Origin: Gemmatimonadota bacterium
GTDB taxonomy: Bacteria; JAAXHH01
DNA: 64,000 nt
Reading direction: 5' to 3'
NCBI GenBank assembly: GCA_009838645.1
Contig: VXRC01000038.1
Location: 1 to 64,000, forward strand
Shown: positions 26,783 to 35,386 of the stretch, piece by piece
How positions within the stretch are numbered: the first letter of the stretch is position 1
Layout: the number at the start of each line of letters is the position of its first letter
Made by a program: the position numbers and the translations under genes
The notes under the pieces: model-generated
Databases searched by the model: none
Told to the model about the DNA's origin: nothing
What the model saw: only the letters and a program-made list of their open reading frames with translations

Positions 26783-26811
26783 AGTGTATGGAAAGCGGAC
26801 GGCCGTGTCAA
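26783..26811 (-). promoter_or_regulatory. Sigma-70-type promoter of the thi operon
   Basis: TTGACA (26811-26806) and TACACT (26788-26783) on the minus strand are spaced by 17 bases. The expected start, near 26776, lies just before the first helix of the TPP riboswitch. Confidence 0.7.
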
Positions 26812-26862
26812 CGGATACTTGCGCTGGCGCGGTTCCGTTCCGGCGCCGCCCAGTCCGATCGG

Positions 26863-29052
26863 TCAGACCATCCCGAGGTACCTCCGGTAGAACCACTCCG
26901 CCGCGAGCAGGCAGACCAGCAACGCCAGCACGCCGGGATGGTTCCACAGCGAGACGGTGCGGGACTCCTGCACGGTGATCTCGTCCAGCTCGATATCGTC
27001 GGCTATGCGATCGATGTCCGACGGCAGGTAGAAGCCGCCGCCCGTCATATCGGCCAGCCGGACCAGCAGTTCCCGGTTCATGCGGGTTCGCTCGAATTCG
27101 GCGCCGGCTTCACCCACGACGAATCCCCCCCGGTCGTTCCCGATCGGTACGCCGCTCAGCGCGGCAGCCGCTTCGAAGGAGTACGCGCCCGCGGGCAGGA
27201 ACTGAAGGCGTCCCGCGTATCGGCCGAACCCCTGCCCCGACGAAGTAAGGTTTATTTGAAGCGCACCCGTTTCGTCCTGCGCCGGGCGAACGGCCACGTT
27301 CAGTTCGGCCCCTTCGACCGGCCGGTAGTTTTCATCGTAGACCTGGCCGTCGAAGCGGATCGTTTCACCGCCGTGGTACTGAAGCTTGTCCGAAACGACG
27401 CGAATCCTGCGGCTGCCCTCGCGCACGGTAATCCACCTTACGGCGTTGTTCCAGAACCTTTCGTACGCCGCGTTGGTCCCGCCGCTGCCCCACATCATCA
27501 GATCCCAGCGCCACAGGCCCTGGGCGGCGATGCCGAGTACCCGGCCCTGCCCGTAACGATGCTCGGCGATGACCGGCGTGCGCTCGTCTTCGGCCCGCCA
27601 GGTCGGGTGCCTGGCGAGTACCGTCGCACCGGGCTTCGCGCGCCCGGCCTGGTTCATGCCGGGCAGCGGCGGCAGCTCCAGCCAGCGCCGTTCCGATTCG
27701 GCCGGGTCATCATCCAGTCGAGTGATCGGATGCGTGCGGCCGTCTGCCGTCAAGTCCGGTACGAAGGCCTCTTCGGACAGGCCTCTGGCCGACGCGGCGA
27801 TGGCGAAGGGCATCAGATCACCGACGGGCGTTCCGGCGTAACCACCCATTTCAAAGCTGTGCGGACCGCCGAAGGCGATCAATCCGCCGCCTCTTTCCTC
27901 GACGAAGGCTACCAGTAATGGCGCCCATGGCCGGATGCGTTCATAGTCCACGCTGCCCAGGATGACGAGGTCATAGGAGAACCAGTCCGTCCGCGAAGCG
28001 GGCATGGGTTCGGGAAAGGTGCGACCGTCGGGCCGGAGCAGGATGCCGGTCACTTCCAGATTGGCGTCCTTCTCCATCGAGCGCCTCAGGAATCCCATGT
28101 CGGCACGGGGGGCGCCTTCGATATACAGCACCCGCAGTCCGGATTTCAGTACCTTGATCGCGAATTCACGGTGGTTGTTCCCCGCGGTGATCTCGCCATC
28201 CAGTTCGGGCACTTCCACCTGGTACCGGTGAACGCCTTCGGTCTCGGGGACGACGTGGAAAACGACGGTCCGTTCCTCTTCCCGGCCATCCAGCGTGACT
28301 TCCTCGCTTCGGAGGATGCGGCCTTCTTCCCGCAGGGTGACGGGCACACGCACGCTGTCATACCCGCGGCCGCGCACGCCGACTTCGACCGGAACGTTGC
28401 TCCCGGTGTAAACTACTTCGTTCACCGTCAAATGGGAAACGCCAATGTCCCGGACGGCCAGGGTGTCGCCGATGCCCACCGTGTACACGGGCATATCGAG
28501 ATCCTCGGCGACCCTGAGCGGATCGCGCCCGGCGGTGAAATTTCCGTCGGTGACCAGGACGGCGGCGGTGAAACGGCCGGCGCCTGAACCGCCTTCGAGA
28601 AAGGACATGGCACCGCCGATGTCGGTACCCGCGCCTTCTGTGGAAAGGGTATCGATCACGTCTTCGGGCAGGGGCGAAAGGTCTTCCGCGAACCGGTAGC
28701 GATGGACGCGGTGACGGGTCTCAAGGGCCTGCAACGCGTCGCCGGACAGGACCGAGGCCAGGACTTCGTTCCGCCTGCCCAGCCGGTCCGTCAGACCCAT
28801 GCTCGCCGAGGTGTCGACGAGCACGGCCAGGCGAGGCGACACGGTCCTTTCCAGCACCATTCTCGAGACGGGATCGCTCAGGACCGCCAGCGCTACGGCG
28901 GCCGCCGCGATCCGCAGGCCGATGAGACCCCAGGCGGCGGCCGGCGACAACTGGCTGAACAGCCGCCGGGAAAGCCCGTAGATCAGGATGCCGGAGAGGA
29001 TGAAGGCGATGAGGATCCAGATCAGGGAATCCGTTTGGATGTCCACGGGCAT
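26863..29052 (-). CDS. VWA-domain membrane protein of the BatA/glutamine-amidotransferase-like type
   Basis: A 729-residue inner-membrane protein. Two N-terminal membrane helices (about 9-26 and 38-60) are followed by a von Willebrand A domain with the MIDAS motif VDTSASMG and VLVTDGNFTAG. Beta-rich domains follow, then a region like a class I amidotransferase (LRVLYIEGAPR, LIAFGGPHSFEMGGY), and a final helix near the C-terminus (LALLVCLLAAEWFYRRYLG). Such proteins occur beside MoxR/Bat systems in Bacteroidota-type genomes; their function is not settled. It follows the TolC-type gene by 32 bases and may share its transcript. Confidence 0.82.
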   Translation of the reverse strand: MPVDIQTDSLIWILIAFILSGILIYGLSRRLFSQLSPAAAWGLIGLRIAAAAVALAVLSDPVSRMVLERTVSPRLAVLVDTSASMGLTDRLGRRNEVLASVLSGDALQALETRHRVHRYRFAEDLSPLPEDVIDTLSTEGAGTDIGGAMSFLEGGSGAGRFTAAVLVTDGNFTAGRDPLRVAEDLDMPVYTVGIGDTLAVRDIGVSHLTVNEVVYTGSNVPVEVGVRGRGYDSVRVPVTLREEGRILRSEEVTLDGREEERTVVFHVVPETEGVHRYQVEVPELDGEITAGNNHREFAIKVLKSGLRVLYIEGAPRADMGFLRRSMEKDANLEVTGILLRPDGRTFPEPMPASRTDWFSYDLVILGSVDYERIRPWAPLLVAFVEERGGGLIAFGGPHSFEMGGYAGTPVGDLMPFAIAASARGLSEEAFVPDLTADGRTHPITRLDDDPAESERRWLELPPLPGMNQAGRAKPGATVLARHPTWRAEDERTPVIAEHRYGQGRVLGIAAQGLWRWDLMMWGSGGTNAAYERFWNNAVRWITVREGSRRIRVVSDKLQYHGGETIRFDGQVYDENYRPVEGAELNVAVRPAQDETGALQINLTSSGQGFGRYAGRLQFLPAGAYSFEAAAALSGVPIGNDRGGFVVGEAGAEFERTRMNRELLVRLADMTGGGFYLPSDIDRIADDIELDEITVQESRTVSLWNHPGVLALLVCLLAAEWFYRRYLGMV

Positions 29053-29084
29053 ACGGGCGTTCCGGTGTTAACGATCGGGTACGT

Positions 29085-30446
29085 TTACTTACCCAGGGCG
29101 CCGTCCAGCGTCGCCTGGGCGATCAGGTAATCATACTGCGCGCCGGCCAGATCGGATTTCGCCCGGACCAGGGCTTCCTGTGCCGTAAACACTTCCAGCA
29201 GCGTGCCGGAACCTACCCGGTACCGTTCTTCCGCCAGCCGGAGACTCTCCTCCGAGGCCACGATGTTGTCGTTACTGAGCGTGATGACTTCCCGGGCCGT
29301 TTCCAGGTCGAGCAAGGCGTTTCGGATGGTCAGCGAGGTCGTCCTCCGCGTCTGGCGCAGCGTTTCCTCCGCGATCAACTGCTGCGCCTGCGCCTGCGAG
29401 ATCTCGGCATAGGTCTGCGTGCCGTTCAGGATCGGCATGCTGAGATTCAGATTAAAGGACAGGCGCCAGTTTTTGTCATAGGTGCCGTAGACGTCCTGGA
29501 AACGCACGCCCGACCGGCTGTAACCTACTGAGCCCGATATCGTCGGCCAGAGTCCGCCCCGAGCCAACTTGGTTCCGATCATCGCGGAACGGATGCCGCC
29601 CTCGTCCCGCTGGATGGCGGGATTGGTCAGATCGGCCATCCGAAGCGCATCCGTTAAGGCCATGGACACCGTCGTATCGAGCGCACCGCCTTCCAAAGGA
29701 TCTATGATCTCGAATACATCGCCGGAACCGATACCCATGACGTTGGCCAGCGCGGCCCGGGCCTGCAGTACGTCCTTCTCGCGGTTATGCAAAGTGATCC
29801 GCGCCGCGCCAAGTTGAGCCGTGGTCTGAAGCACCTCCACGCGGGCCACGGAACCGATCTCGTACATACTCTGGGTCCGCCGAAGTTGTTCCTCGTTAAG
29901 GCGGACGTTTTCTTCTTGCACTTCCTTGAGCCGCTGGGCTCGCAGCAAGCCGTAGTAACCGGTCTTCACGTCAACGGTGATCTGGTTTTCGGTACTGACC
30001 TGCCCCAGTTTCTCGTTGTCTACTAGCTGCCGGTCACGCCGGATCGCGTTCCAGTTCTGGCCGCCATTGTACAGATTCATGCGCAGGAAGACGTTGTTGC
30101 CGTAATTCGTCCGGGTGCTGCCCGGCGACTCCCGGATCAACTCGCCCTCGAGGAAGAGTTGGGAATCGCCTGAAGTCGTCCGATTCGCGTTCATCAGGTT
30201 GGCGGTCAACTGTGGCATGACACCCGTATAAGAACCCAGAACGGCCGCTTGTCGGACTTCCACCTGTTTCCGGGCGATCTCGATCCGGGGATTGTTCCGC
30301 ATTGCTATCTGAATACACTGCTCCAGCGTGTACGGACCGCCCGCGGTCGCGGCGGCCCCGGAGGACTGCCCGAACGCCGCTTCTCCCCGGGTGAACAGGC
30401 CGGCCGCGATCAGGACGGCGCAGCCGATGGCATGTCGCGTCTTCAT
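29085..30446 (-). CDS. TolC-family outer membrane efflux protein
   Basis: A 453-residue outer-membrane channel. A signal peptide (residues 1 to about 26, ending GEAAFGQ) precedes two TolC repeats of long helices; LEQCIQIAMRNNPRIEIARKQ begins the first, and SLRLAEERYRVGSGTLLEVF is the hallmark of the second. It would form the outer duct of an efflux or secretion system, but no inner-membrane or adaptor partner is adjacent. AAGGAG lies before the ATG at 30446. Confidence 0.92.
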   Translation of the reverse strand: MKTRHAIGCAVLIAAGLFTRGEAAFGQSSGAAATAGGPYTLEQCIQIAMRNNPRIEIARKQVEVRQAAVLGSYTGVMPQLTANLMNANRTTSGDSQLFLEGELIRESPGSTRTNYGNNVFLRMNLYNGGQNWNAIRRDRQLVDNEKLGQVSTENQITVDVKTGYYGLLRAQRLKEVQEENVRLNEEQLRRTQSMYEIGSVARVEVLQTTAQLGAARITLHNREKDVLQARAALANVMGIGSGDVFEIIDPLEGGALDTTVSMALTDALRMADLTNPAIQRDEGGIRSAMIGTKLARGGLWPTISGSVGYSRSGVRFQDVYGTYDKNWRLSFNLNLSMPILNGTQTYAEISQAQAQQLIAEETLRQTRRTTSLTIRNALLDLETAREVITLSNDNIVASEESLRLAEERYRVGSGTLLEVFTAQEALVRAKSDLAGAQYDYLIAQATLDGALGK

Positions 30447-30510
30447 TGAATAGCTCCTTGTTACGGTGGATGAAGTAGTTCCTTATTGAATTGCCCTATA
30501 TTCGATTAGA

Positions 30511-30532
30511 CGGGATTTTATGCGAAATCCCG
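30511..30532. repeat. Inverted repeat between the rseB-like and tolC-type genes
   Basis: CGGGATTT and AAATCCCG flank a six-base loop in the 174-base gap. No T-run follows on either strand, so an operator or processing site is as likely as a terminator. Confidence 0.4.
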
Positions 30533-30620
30533 CGCAACAGATCGGTTTATCTGTTAGACCACAGTCGAAGCGGAAGGTTTCCGGGTAACGGAGAAGAAGA
30601 GGAGGAAGGGCCAACACCCG

Positions 30621-31760
30621 TCACATGCGGCGACGCCAGAGTATCCACAGGCCGACCGCGAGGAGGCCCGCGCCCGCACCGATCCACGAGGAGTAGCCCG
30701 TGGGAGCGGGGGATGCGGTGACCGTCGGCTTGATCGTGCAGAGCGAAGTGAGCAGTTCGATGGATTCGCTTACGGCCACGTCACCGATCAGGGTGAAGAG
30801 CTTTCCGTCGAAATGGCGCCGCAGAATGGAATAGGGGCCTCGTTCCCAGACACGAACGTCGCCATGCAATTCGGGCGTACCCCTGGGAGACCGGTGCGAC
30901 GCTTCAGAGGAAGCGATCCGCTGGAAGAGCGAGATGCGTGAGAGGCCGTCGCTGTACATGAAATGCACGAGCGGCTGGCCGTGGTGCTGCATGACGCGGC
31001 GTTGCTGCAGGATGAACCCCGGTGGAACGTAGACCGGGGCGTTCAACTTGAAATCCGCTTCCTTCTGTACTTCGCTGATGGAACCGCAGGCAATGACCTG
31101 GTTGAGTTCGACGGACTTGCCCTTCCATTCTTCCGTATCAAAGAGGTCCGGTGAAATCCGCGGGTCCTGTTCGAATTCCGTCAGGAAGACTTCCTCGACC
31201 AGCACGCCCGCCTCGTTCCGTTCTTCCGTGCGCATCACGAGGCCCGTCTCCTCGTCGATCCACGCCGTCATGGTCATCCTTCCGGGATGGCGGGGCTTGA
31301 AGGCCAGGACGGCCACCGGACGGTCGAGAATCCGATCGGCGCCGGCGATCTCGAGGTCGTAGTTGGTCTGGAGCAGGTCGAGACTGCTGAACTCCAGGTT
31401 CATGTCGAGCACGTTCGAGTTCGACTGGCGGCGATGCGAGTAGGACAGCGAATCCCCCGAAGTGGTACGCCGGTATATGTCATGGTCGACGCGGATAATG
31501 ATCTCGCGGATCCGGCCTTCGGCATCGGGGATGTCTATGCGGTCCCGGTCAGGACGCTGATGGGTGATGATCTGGACGTAACGGGCGGTATCCCCTTCCG
31601 CGCTGAACCGCTGTTTCGTGAGGGTGGCGCGGTAGCTCACCAGGGCCGGGGCTTCCATGATCTTCTGATAGGTGATGTCCGGATCGACGCCGCGGGCCGG
31701 AGCGGTCATCGCGATACACGCCGTCGTGACGAAACAAAGGAATACAGGCCGTAACCGCAT
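30621..31760 (-). CDS. RseB/MucB-like sigma-factor regulatory protein
   Basis: A 379-residue exported protein with a signal peptide (MRLRPVFLCFVTTACIAM..., cut near PARG) and an N-terminal LolA-like beta domain (ALVSYRATLTKQRF ... MTAWIDEETGLVMRTEE). It also has a second domain (DFKLNAPVYVPPGFIL ... VHFMYSDGLSRISLF) that matches RseB/MucB. RseB shields the anti-sigma factor from cleavage. Unlike E. coli RseB, this protein ends in a membrane helix and WRRRM, so it is probably membrane-bound. It lies 10 bases after the anti-sigma gene. Confidence 0.83.
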   Translation of the reverse strand: MRLRPVFLCFVTTACIAMTAPARGVDPDITYQKIMEAPALVSYRATLTKQRFSAEGDTARYVQIITHQRPDRDRIDIPDAEGRIREIIIRVDHDIYRRTTSGDSLSYSHRRQSNSNVLDMNLEFSSLDLLQTNYDLEIAGADRILDRPVAVLAFKPRHPGRMTMTAWIDEETGLVMRTEERNEAGVLVEEVFLTEFEQDPRISPDLFDTEEWKGKSVELNQVIACGSISEVQKEADFKLNAPVYVPPGFILQQRRVMQHHGQPLVHFMYSDGLSRISLFQRIASSEASHRSPRGTPELHGDVRVWERGPYSILRRHFDGKLFTLIGDVAVSESIELLTSLCTIKPTVTASPAPTGYSSWIGAGAGLLAVGLWILWRRRM

Positions 31761-31770
31761 CTCGTACCAC

Positions 31771-32262
31771 CTATTCCTTGTAGTTGACCATGACGGAACC
31801 CAGGGTACCGCTGGTAAACACGCTCTGGTCCTCGATAAGGGCGTGTTCCTGCAGGATGAAGAACATATCGTCTTCCGAAAGCGTGCGCTGGACGGACGGG
31901 GGCTCGACCGGCTGGATCGACTGCCAGATAAGCCCTCCCGCCACCAGCAACAGCACGGCCGCCGCCGCGATGAACCGGCCGGGCTGCTCGCGAGCCGGCG
32001 CGTCCCTTCCCTTCATGCCCGGCACCATATGGGCATGCGTCGTGCGCTCGAGCACCGCGGTCTGGACTTCCGCCACCGCGACCGCCTCGGGTTTCTTCGG
32101 TCGGCAGCAGCGCAACATGCCGCGGACGGACTGCAATCCGCGCAGTTCCCGTGCGCAATCGGGGCAGGATTCGATATGGCGCGCAATCTCGGCGACTTCC
32201 TCGTTGCCGCACATGCGCTCCAGGTATCGGGTAAGCCGCTTCTTTATCTCGTTGCAGTTCAT
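31771..32262 (-). CDS. Zinc-finger anti-sigma factor
   Basis: A 163-residue membrane protein. The N-terminal anti-sigma zinc-binding domain has the HIESCPDC (HxxxCxxC) motif near residues 29-36, after MNCNEIKKRLTRYLE. A single membrane helix lies near residues 94-110 (FIAAAAVLLLVAGGLIW), with a periplasmic tail. It should hold the ECF sigma factor whose gene ends 9 bases upstream and be watched over by the RseB-like protein downstream. Confidence 0.88.
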   Translation of the reverse strand: MNCNEIKKRLTRYLERMCGNEEVAEIARHIESCPDCARELRGLQSVRGMLRCCRPKKPEAVAVAEVQTAVLERTTHAHMVPGMKGRDAPAREQPGRFIAAAAVLLLVAGGLIWQSIQPVEPPSVQRTLSEDDMFFILQEHALIEDQSVFTSGTLGSVMVNYKE

Positions 32263-32271
32263 GGCGCGTTC

Positions 32272-32946
32272 CTATAGATCAAGGTATCCGGCCAGTCGCT
32301 TGGACAGCACGCGCTTCAACTTGAGCCGTCCGTGATGCAGCCGGGACATCACCGTACCCTCGGGACACTGGAGAATTTCCGCGATCTGCCTGTGCGAGAG
32401 GCCTTCCAGGTCGAACAGCACGACAACGGTCCTGTGCCGTTCCGACAGGGTATCCAGCGCGGCCATGATAGACCGCTTCAATTCATCGCTTTCCAGCACC
32501 TCGTGCGGGTTCTTCTCGGAAGAGGGCAGATTGGAAACCAGAAACTGTTGGCCGGCGCCGCCGTTCCGCGAGCCGTAATCCGTAAAGGAGAACATGCGGC
32601 GTCGGGCTTCCCGCTTGCGGAAGTTGATGCACTTGTTGATCAATATGCGGTACAGCCAGGTCGAAAACCTGTACTGCGTATTGAACCGCTCCCGCGTCCT
32701 GAATACTTCGAGGAACGCGTCCTGGACGAGGTCGCGCGCGTCATCGTGACTCGCAAGCATCTGGTATGCCACGGAATAGGCCTTCTCGCTGTAGCGCCTC
32801 GTCATTTCGTCGAAGGCCGGGCCGTCACCCGCTTTGGTCCGTTCCATCAACCTGCGTTCTTCCTCGCGCCGGTCTTCGCCTGCGCCGCGCGCAGCCGGTT
32901 TTGTCCGTCCTTCGACCGAATGCACGTTCTTGACGGTGTTCATCCA
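32272..32946 (-). CDS. ECF-family RNA polymerase sigma factor (RpoE-like)
   Basis: Region 2 has the DARDLVQDAFLEVFRTRERF and FSTWLYRILINKCINFRKRE motifs. Region 4 has LSERHRTVVVLFDLEGLSHR and a helix-turn-helix (QIAEILQCPEGTVMSRLHHG). The start is uncertain. The frame is open to an ATG at 33051, but that stretch has no ribosome site; I used the ATG at 32946 (224 residues), with GGGAGG about 12 bases upstream. A start at 32847 would also fit the core domain. It lies between the HU-TPR gene and its anti-sigma factor and probably controls envelope genes. Confidence 0.88.
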   Translation of the reverse strand, partial: WMNTVKNVHSVEGRTKPAARGAGEDRREEERRLMERTKAGDGPAFDEMTRRYSEKAYSVAYQMLASHDDARDLVQDAFLEVFRTRERFNTQYRFSTWLYRILINKCINFRKREARRRMFSFTDYGSRNGGAGQQFLVSNLPSSEKNPHEVLESDELKRSIMAALDTLSERHRTVVVLFDLEGLSHRQIAEILQCPEGTVMSRLHHGRLKLKRVLSKRLAGYLDL

Positions 32947-33063
32947 GTTAAAGACCCTCCCGATCCTTACCCTTTCCTGGCCATTATTTAAACCCGTATA
33001 CATATTTGGGTTCGTTATCTTCAACAATTCAGCCTGACCAGTACCCTTCATTGGTATCGAAAA

Positions 33064-34041
33064 TCAGACCGGGCCGATTTCGTTGGATTTCCGATACATC
33101 TCGAGCGCCTTGTCGGCCTGTTTGCTTTTGTCGTAGATCGTGCCGAGATACCGATACGCCTGCTCGTTGTTCGGGTCATGGCGAAGCAGGGCTTCGAAGT
33201 GCTCGATCGCTTCCGTGTGCTTCTCCACGTGACAGTAAGCCTTGCCTAGTTGCAGGTGCACTTCCGCTTTCGTCCGGTCCACGTCCAGCGCGCGGGAAAG
33301 CACCCTGATCGCAGCGTCGTAGGTACCTATGGTGATGTAGAGCACACCGAGCATATAGCAGGCCCGGTAGAAATACGGGTCGTATTCCAGGACGCGAAGC
33401 AGGTCGGTCCTGGCATCTTCGTATTGTCCCATCTCCACGAACAGCTCCGCCCGGTCTACCAGCGTGTCCAGGTGGCCGGGATCGTTTCCCAGCGCGCGGT
33501 TGTAGTGTTCGAGAGCGGTTTCCTGGGCGCCGAGGCGAAAGAACATCCTGCCCAGGCTGCCCGTCGCGGTGGCATGTCCAGGTTGCCGTTCGAGTATACG
33601 CTTGTACTGCTGGATCGCCTGTTCGATTTTGCCTTTGTTCGCAAGGACTTCAGCCCTGTTCATCATGGCCGATAAATCGTCGGATCGATCTTTGGGCGTC
33701 TCTTCGACCTGTTGTTTCACCGGGTCGACGGCCACCGGCCCGGTTTGTTCCTCGGAAACGGGAGACTGCTGCGCGACCATGTCCTTTAACGTATCGAAGG
33801 GCATGAAGTGAGGGATGTGGCGGTCGTTCAGGCGCAATTCCACGTTGGTATTCAGGTCGCGGGCCGTGCGTGCTTTCCTGACTTTCACGTTGAAGGCGCC
33901 GAAACGGTGCAGATTCACCCGTTCGTCCCGGTGCATTGCCTCGGTAACCTCCGACAGGAATCCGTTCAGCACGACTCTTACCTTGTGCCTGGATACCTGT
34001 AGATCGGATGCCACTTCTTTTACAAGCGAATCTCTGTTCAT
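33064..34041 (-). CDS. HU/IHF-like DNA-binding domain fused to TPR repeats
   Basis: A 325-residue two-part protein. Residues 1 to about 90 match the HU/IHF fold: LVKEVASDL, FLSEVTEAM, RVNLHRFGAFNVKVRKAR and a final PFDTLKDMV. The DNA-inserting arm is recognisable but altered (HIPHFMPF in place of the usual NP-containing tip). After a linker of about 30 residues, residues 124-318 hold about six tetratricopeptide repeats (for example AIQQYKRILERQPGHATA, ALEHYNRALGNDPGHLDT, AIEHFEALLRHDPNNEQA). The ATG at 34041 has CGGAG five bases upstream. It heads the sigma/anti-sigma/RseB run. The pairing suggests a DNA-bound protein scaffold; its role is unknown. Confidence 0.85.
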   Translation of the reverse strand: MNRDSLVKEVASDLQVSRHKVRVVLNGFLSEVTEAMHRDERVNLHRFGAFNVKVRKARTARDLNTNVELRLNDRHIPHFMPFDTLKDMVAQQSPVSEEQTGPVAVDPVKQQVEETPKDRSDDLSAMMNRAEVLANKGKIEQAIQQYKRILERQPGHATATGSLGRMFFRLGAQETALEHYNRALGNDPGHLDTLVDRAELFVEMGQYEDARTDLLRVLEYDPYFYRACYMLGVLYITIGTYDAAIRVLSRALDVDRTKAEVHLQLGKAYCHVEKHTEAIEHFEALLRHDPNNEQAYRYLGTIYDKSKQADKALEMYRKSNEIGPV

Positions 34042-34080
34042 GATACTCCGATCACGCCAGGGCGAAGCCGCGAGAGGTTC

Positions 34081-34125
34081 CGAAGTGCCCGCTTCCGAAG
34101 TGCCCGCTTCCATAGTGCCCGTTCC
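34081..34125. repeat. 15-bp tandem repeat upstream of the HU-TPR gene
   Basis: Two exact copies of CGAAGTGCCCGCTTC and a third with three changes lie end to end in what should be the leader of the HU-TPR operon, 40-84 bases before its ATG. Confidence 0.8.
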
Positions 34126-34261
34126 CGCGGATCGTCGGCCGCCCAACGACGGCATACGCCGGTAAGGTTACACGGCAATTACCGGTGAGATTATCCGGTG
34201 GCCGGGCACGCGAGCGCTTGCCTGAATCGATTGACTGTGAGGTGAATCTGTCGTGACTCCG

Positions 34262-34290
34262 AAAATCGGCCGTTACCGGCCGCATGTCAA
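34262..34290 (-). promoter_or_regulatory. Candidate promoter of the HU-TPR/sigma operon with a palindromic spacer
   Basis: TTGACA (34290-34285) is followed after 17 bases by GATTTT (34267-34262) on the minus strand. The spacer carries the inverted repeat CGGCCG-N4-CGGCCG (34267-34282), a plausible operator. The leader to the HU-TPR ATG would be about 215 bases. I see no coding sequence in 34042-34405. Confidence 0.4.
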
Positions 34291-34339
34291 GCAAGAATGA
34301 ACGGTACGCGCACATTTGGCCGCCGGTCGGACGCCGGAC

Positions 34340-34404
34340 GACAGGCGCGCACGGATGACAGGCGCGCACGGACGACAGGCGTCGGTCTACAGGCGCGCAC
34401 GGTC
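34340..34404. repeat. 17-bp tandem repeats (two exact-length, one displaced copy)
   Basis: GACAGGCGCGCACGGA(T/C) occurs at 34340 and 34357, then a partial copy, then TACAGGCGCGCACGGTC at 34388, just beyond the 3' end of the DUF6807 gene. Confidence 0.75.
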
Positions 34405-34405
34405 G

Positions 34406-35386
34406 TTACGTCGGGGAACGCTCGTCGGATGCGGACACGTAGGAACGGTAGAGTTCTTCGATTTCTTCGGCACCAGCTACCTCGTCAAGCACCAGGAATC
34501 CGTAACGGAGATGAAGACGGTCCGATGCGGGGATTGTAAGGTCTTCTTCCATGAGCGGCCCGGTGCCAAGGAGATTGCGCCGGGTAAACCATTGCACCGG
34601 GTGGCGAAGGTTCCGCGGATGGTCCATCATGACCACCATGCCGCCCTGTGCGCCCGCGGCGGCGACCCATCTGTCCCGCGTTCTCATGATGGCTTCGTGA
34701 CCGATGAGGCCGCTGCCGCAGGTATGGTGCGCATCGGCGAAGGGCAGCCCCATGCGCAGGATCAGACCGCTGTAACGGGCGGCGCGCGACGCGCCCAGGG
34801 TGACTTCTCCCTCGACGGGGGTGATCACCGAGTCGATGAGCCAGAGGCAGCGGGCAGCCCGGCCAGCCCGGTCAGCCCGGCCAGCGTCGCTGACCGCCGC
34901 GGTCTCCAGGAAATCGAACCGCCGCGCCTCCCTGATCACCGGGCGGCCGTTGCGGTCTACCCAGGTTAGGCGCTCGCCGACGGCGACGCCGCCGGACACG
35001 GGGTCGGATACCTCCGTGAATCCATCGTGGCGCTGCACGCCGTGGCTGCCGGGAACGGGAACGTACTTGCCTTGCTCCGGAAGGTACCAGGAACCGCCCC
35101 AGAAATTGGTATCGTTTACGTGTACCCAGCCGAAATACAACCCCGTATGCCAAGTGTGGTCCTCGGGGCGGTATTCACTGATCAAGCCGCCGGAATGGGT
35201 GTAAACCGGATGAAAACAGGGCTTGGGCGACTCGTCCCGGGGCAGGTGGCCGGTCGCGGCGTTGTATCGGCACAGCAACTGGCGGTCCGCCTGGCCGGTC
35301 CGGCCCGCGTAGACCTCGAAGCCCTTCCCTTCGTTGACTTCGAGACGAAGATGGCTTAGGTTTCTTTTGAATGCTTCCCGGGGCAT
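34406..35386 (-). CDS. PmoA/DUF6807 family protein
   Basis: A 326-residue protein resembling the DUF6807 (PmoA-named) family. Motifs are FHPVYTHSGG, DHTWHTGLYFGWVHVND and HHTCGSGLIGHEAIM, rich in histidines that could bind metal. These proteins are common in sugar-degrading FCB and planctomycete genomes, and the methane monooxygenase name is misleading. The ATG at 35386 fits the domain; the frame is open to 35446. In-frame 9-bp repeats at about 34855-34881 encode an AGRADRAGRA stretch absent from most relatives I know. It is divergent from the TonB receptor. Confidence 0.78.
   Translation of the reverse strand: MPREAFKRNLSHLRLEVNEGKGFEVYAGRTGQADRQLLCRYNAATGHLPRDESPKPCFHPVYTHSGGLISEYRPEDHTWHTGLYFGWVHVNDTNFWGGSWYLPEQGKYVPVPGSHGVQRHDGFTEVSDPVSGGVAVGERLTWVDRNGRPVIREARRFDFLETAAVSDAGRADRAGRAARCLWLIDSVITPVEGEVTLGASRAARYSGLILRMGLPFADAHHTCGSGLIGHEAIMRTRDRWVAAAGAQGGMVVMMDHPRNLRHPVQWFTRRNLLGTGPLMEEDLTIPASDRLHLRYGFLVLDEVAGAEEIEELYRSYVSASDERSPT

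Noticed and set aside
34042-34155. N-terminal extension of the HU-TPR protein through the 15-bp repeats
   Set aside because: The extension only translates the repeats (AGTSE units); the ATG at 34041 has a ribosome site and begins the HU domain.
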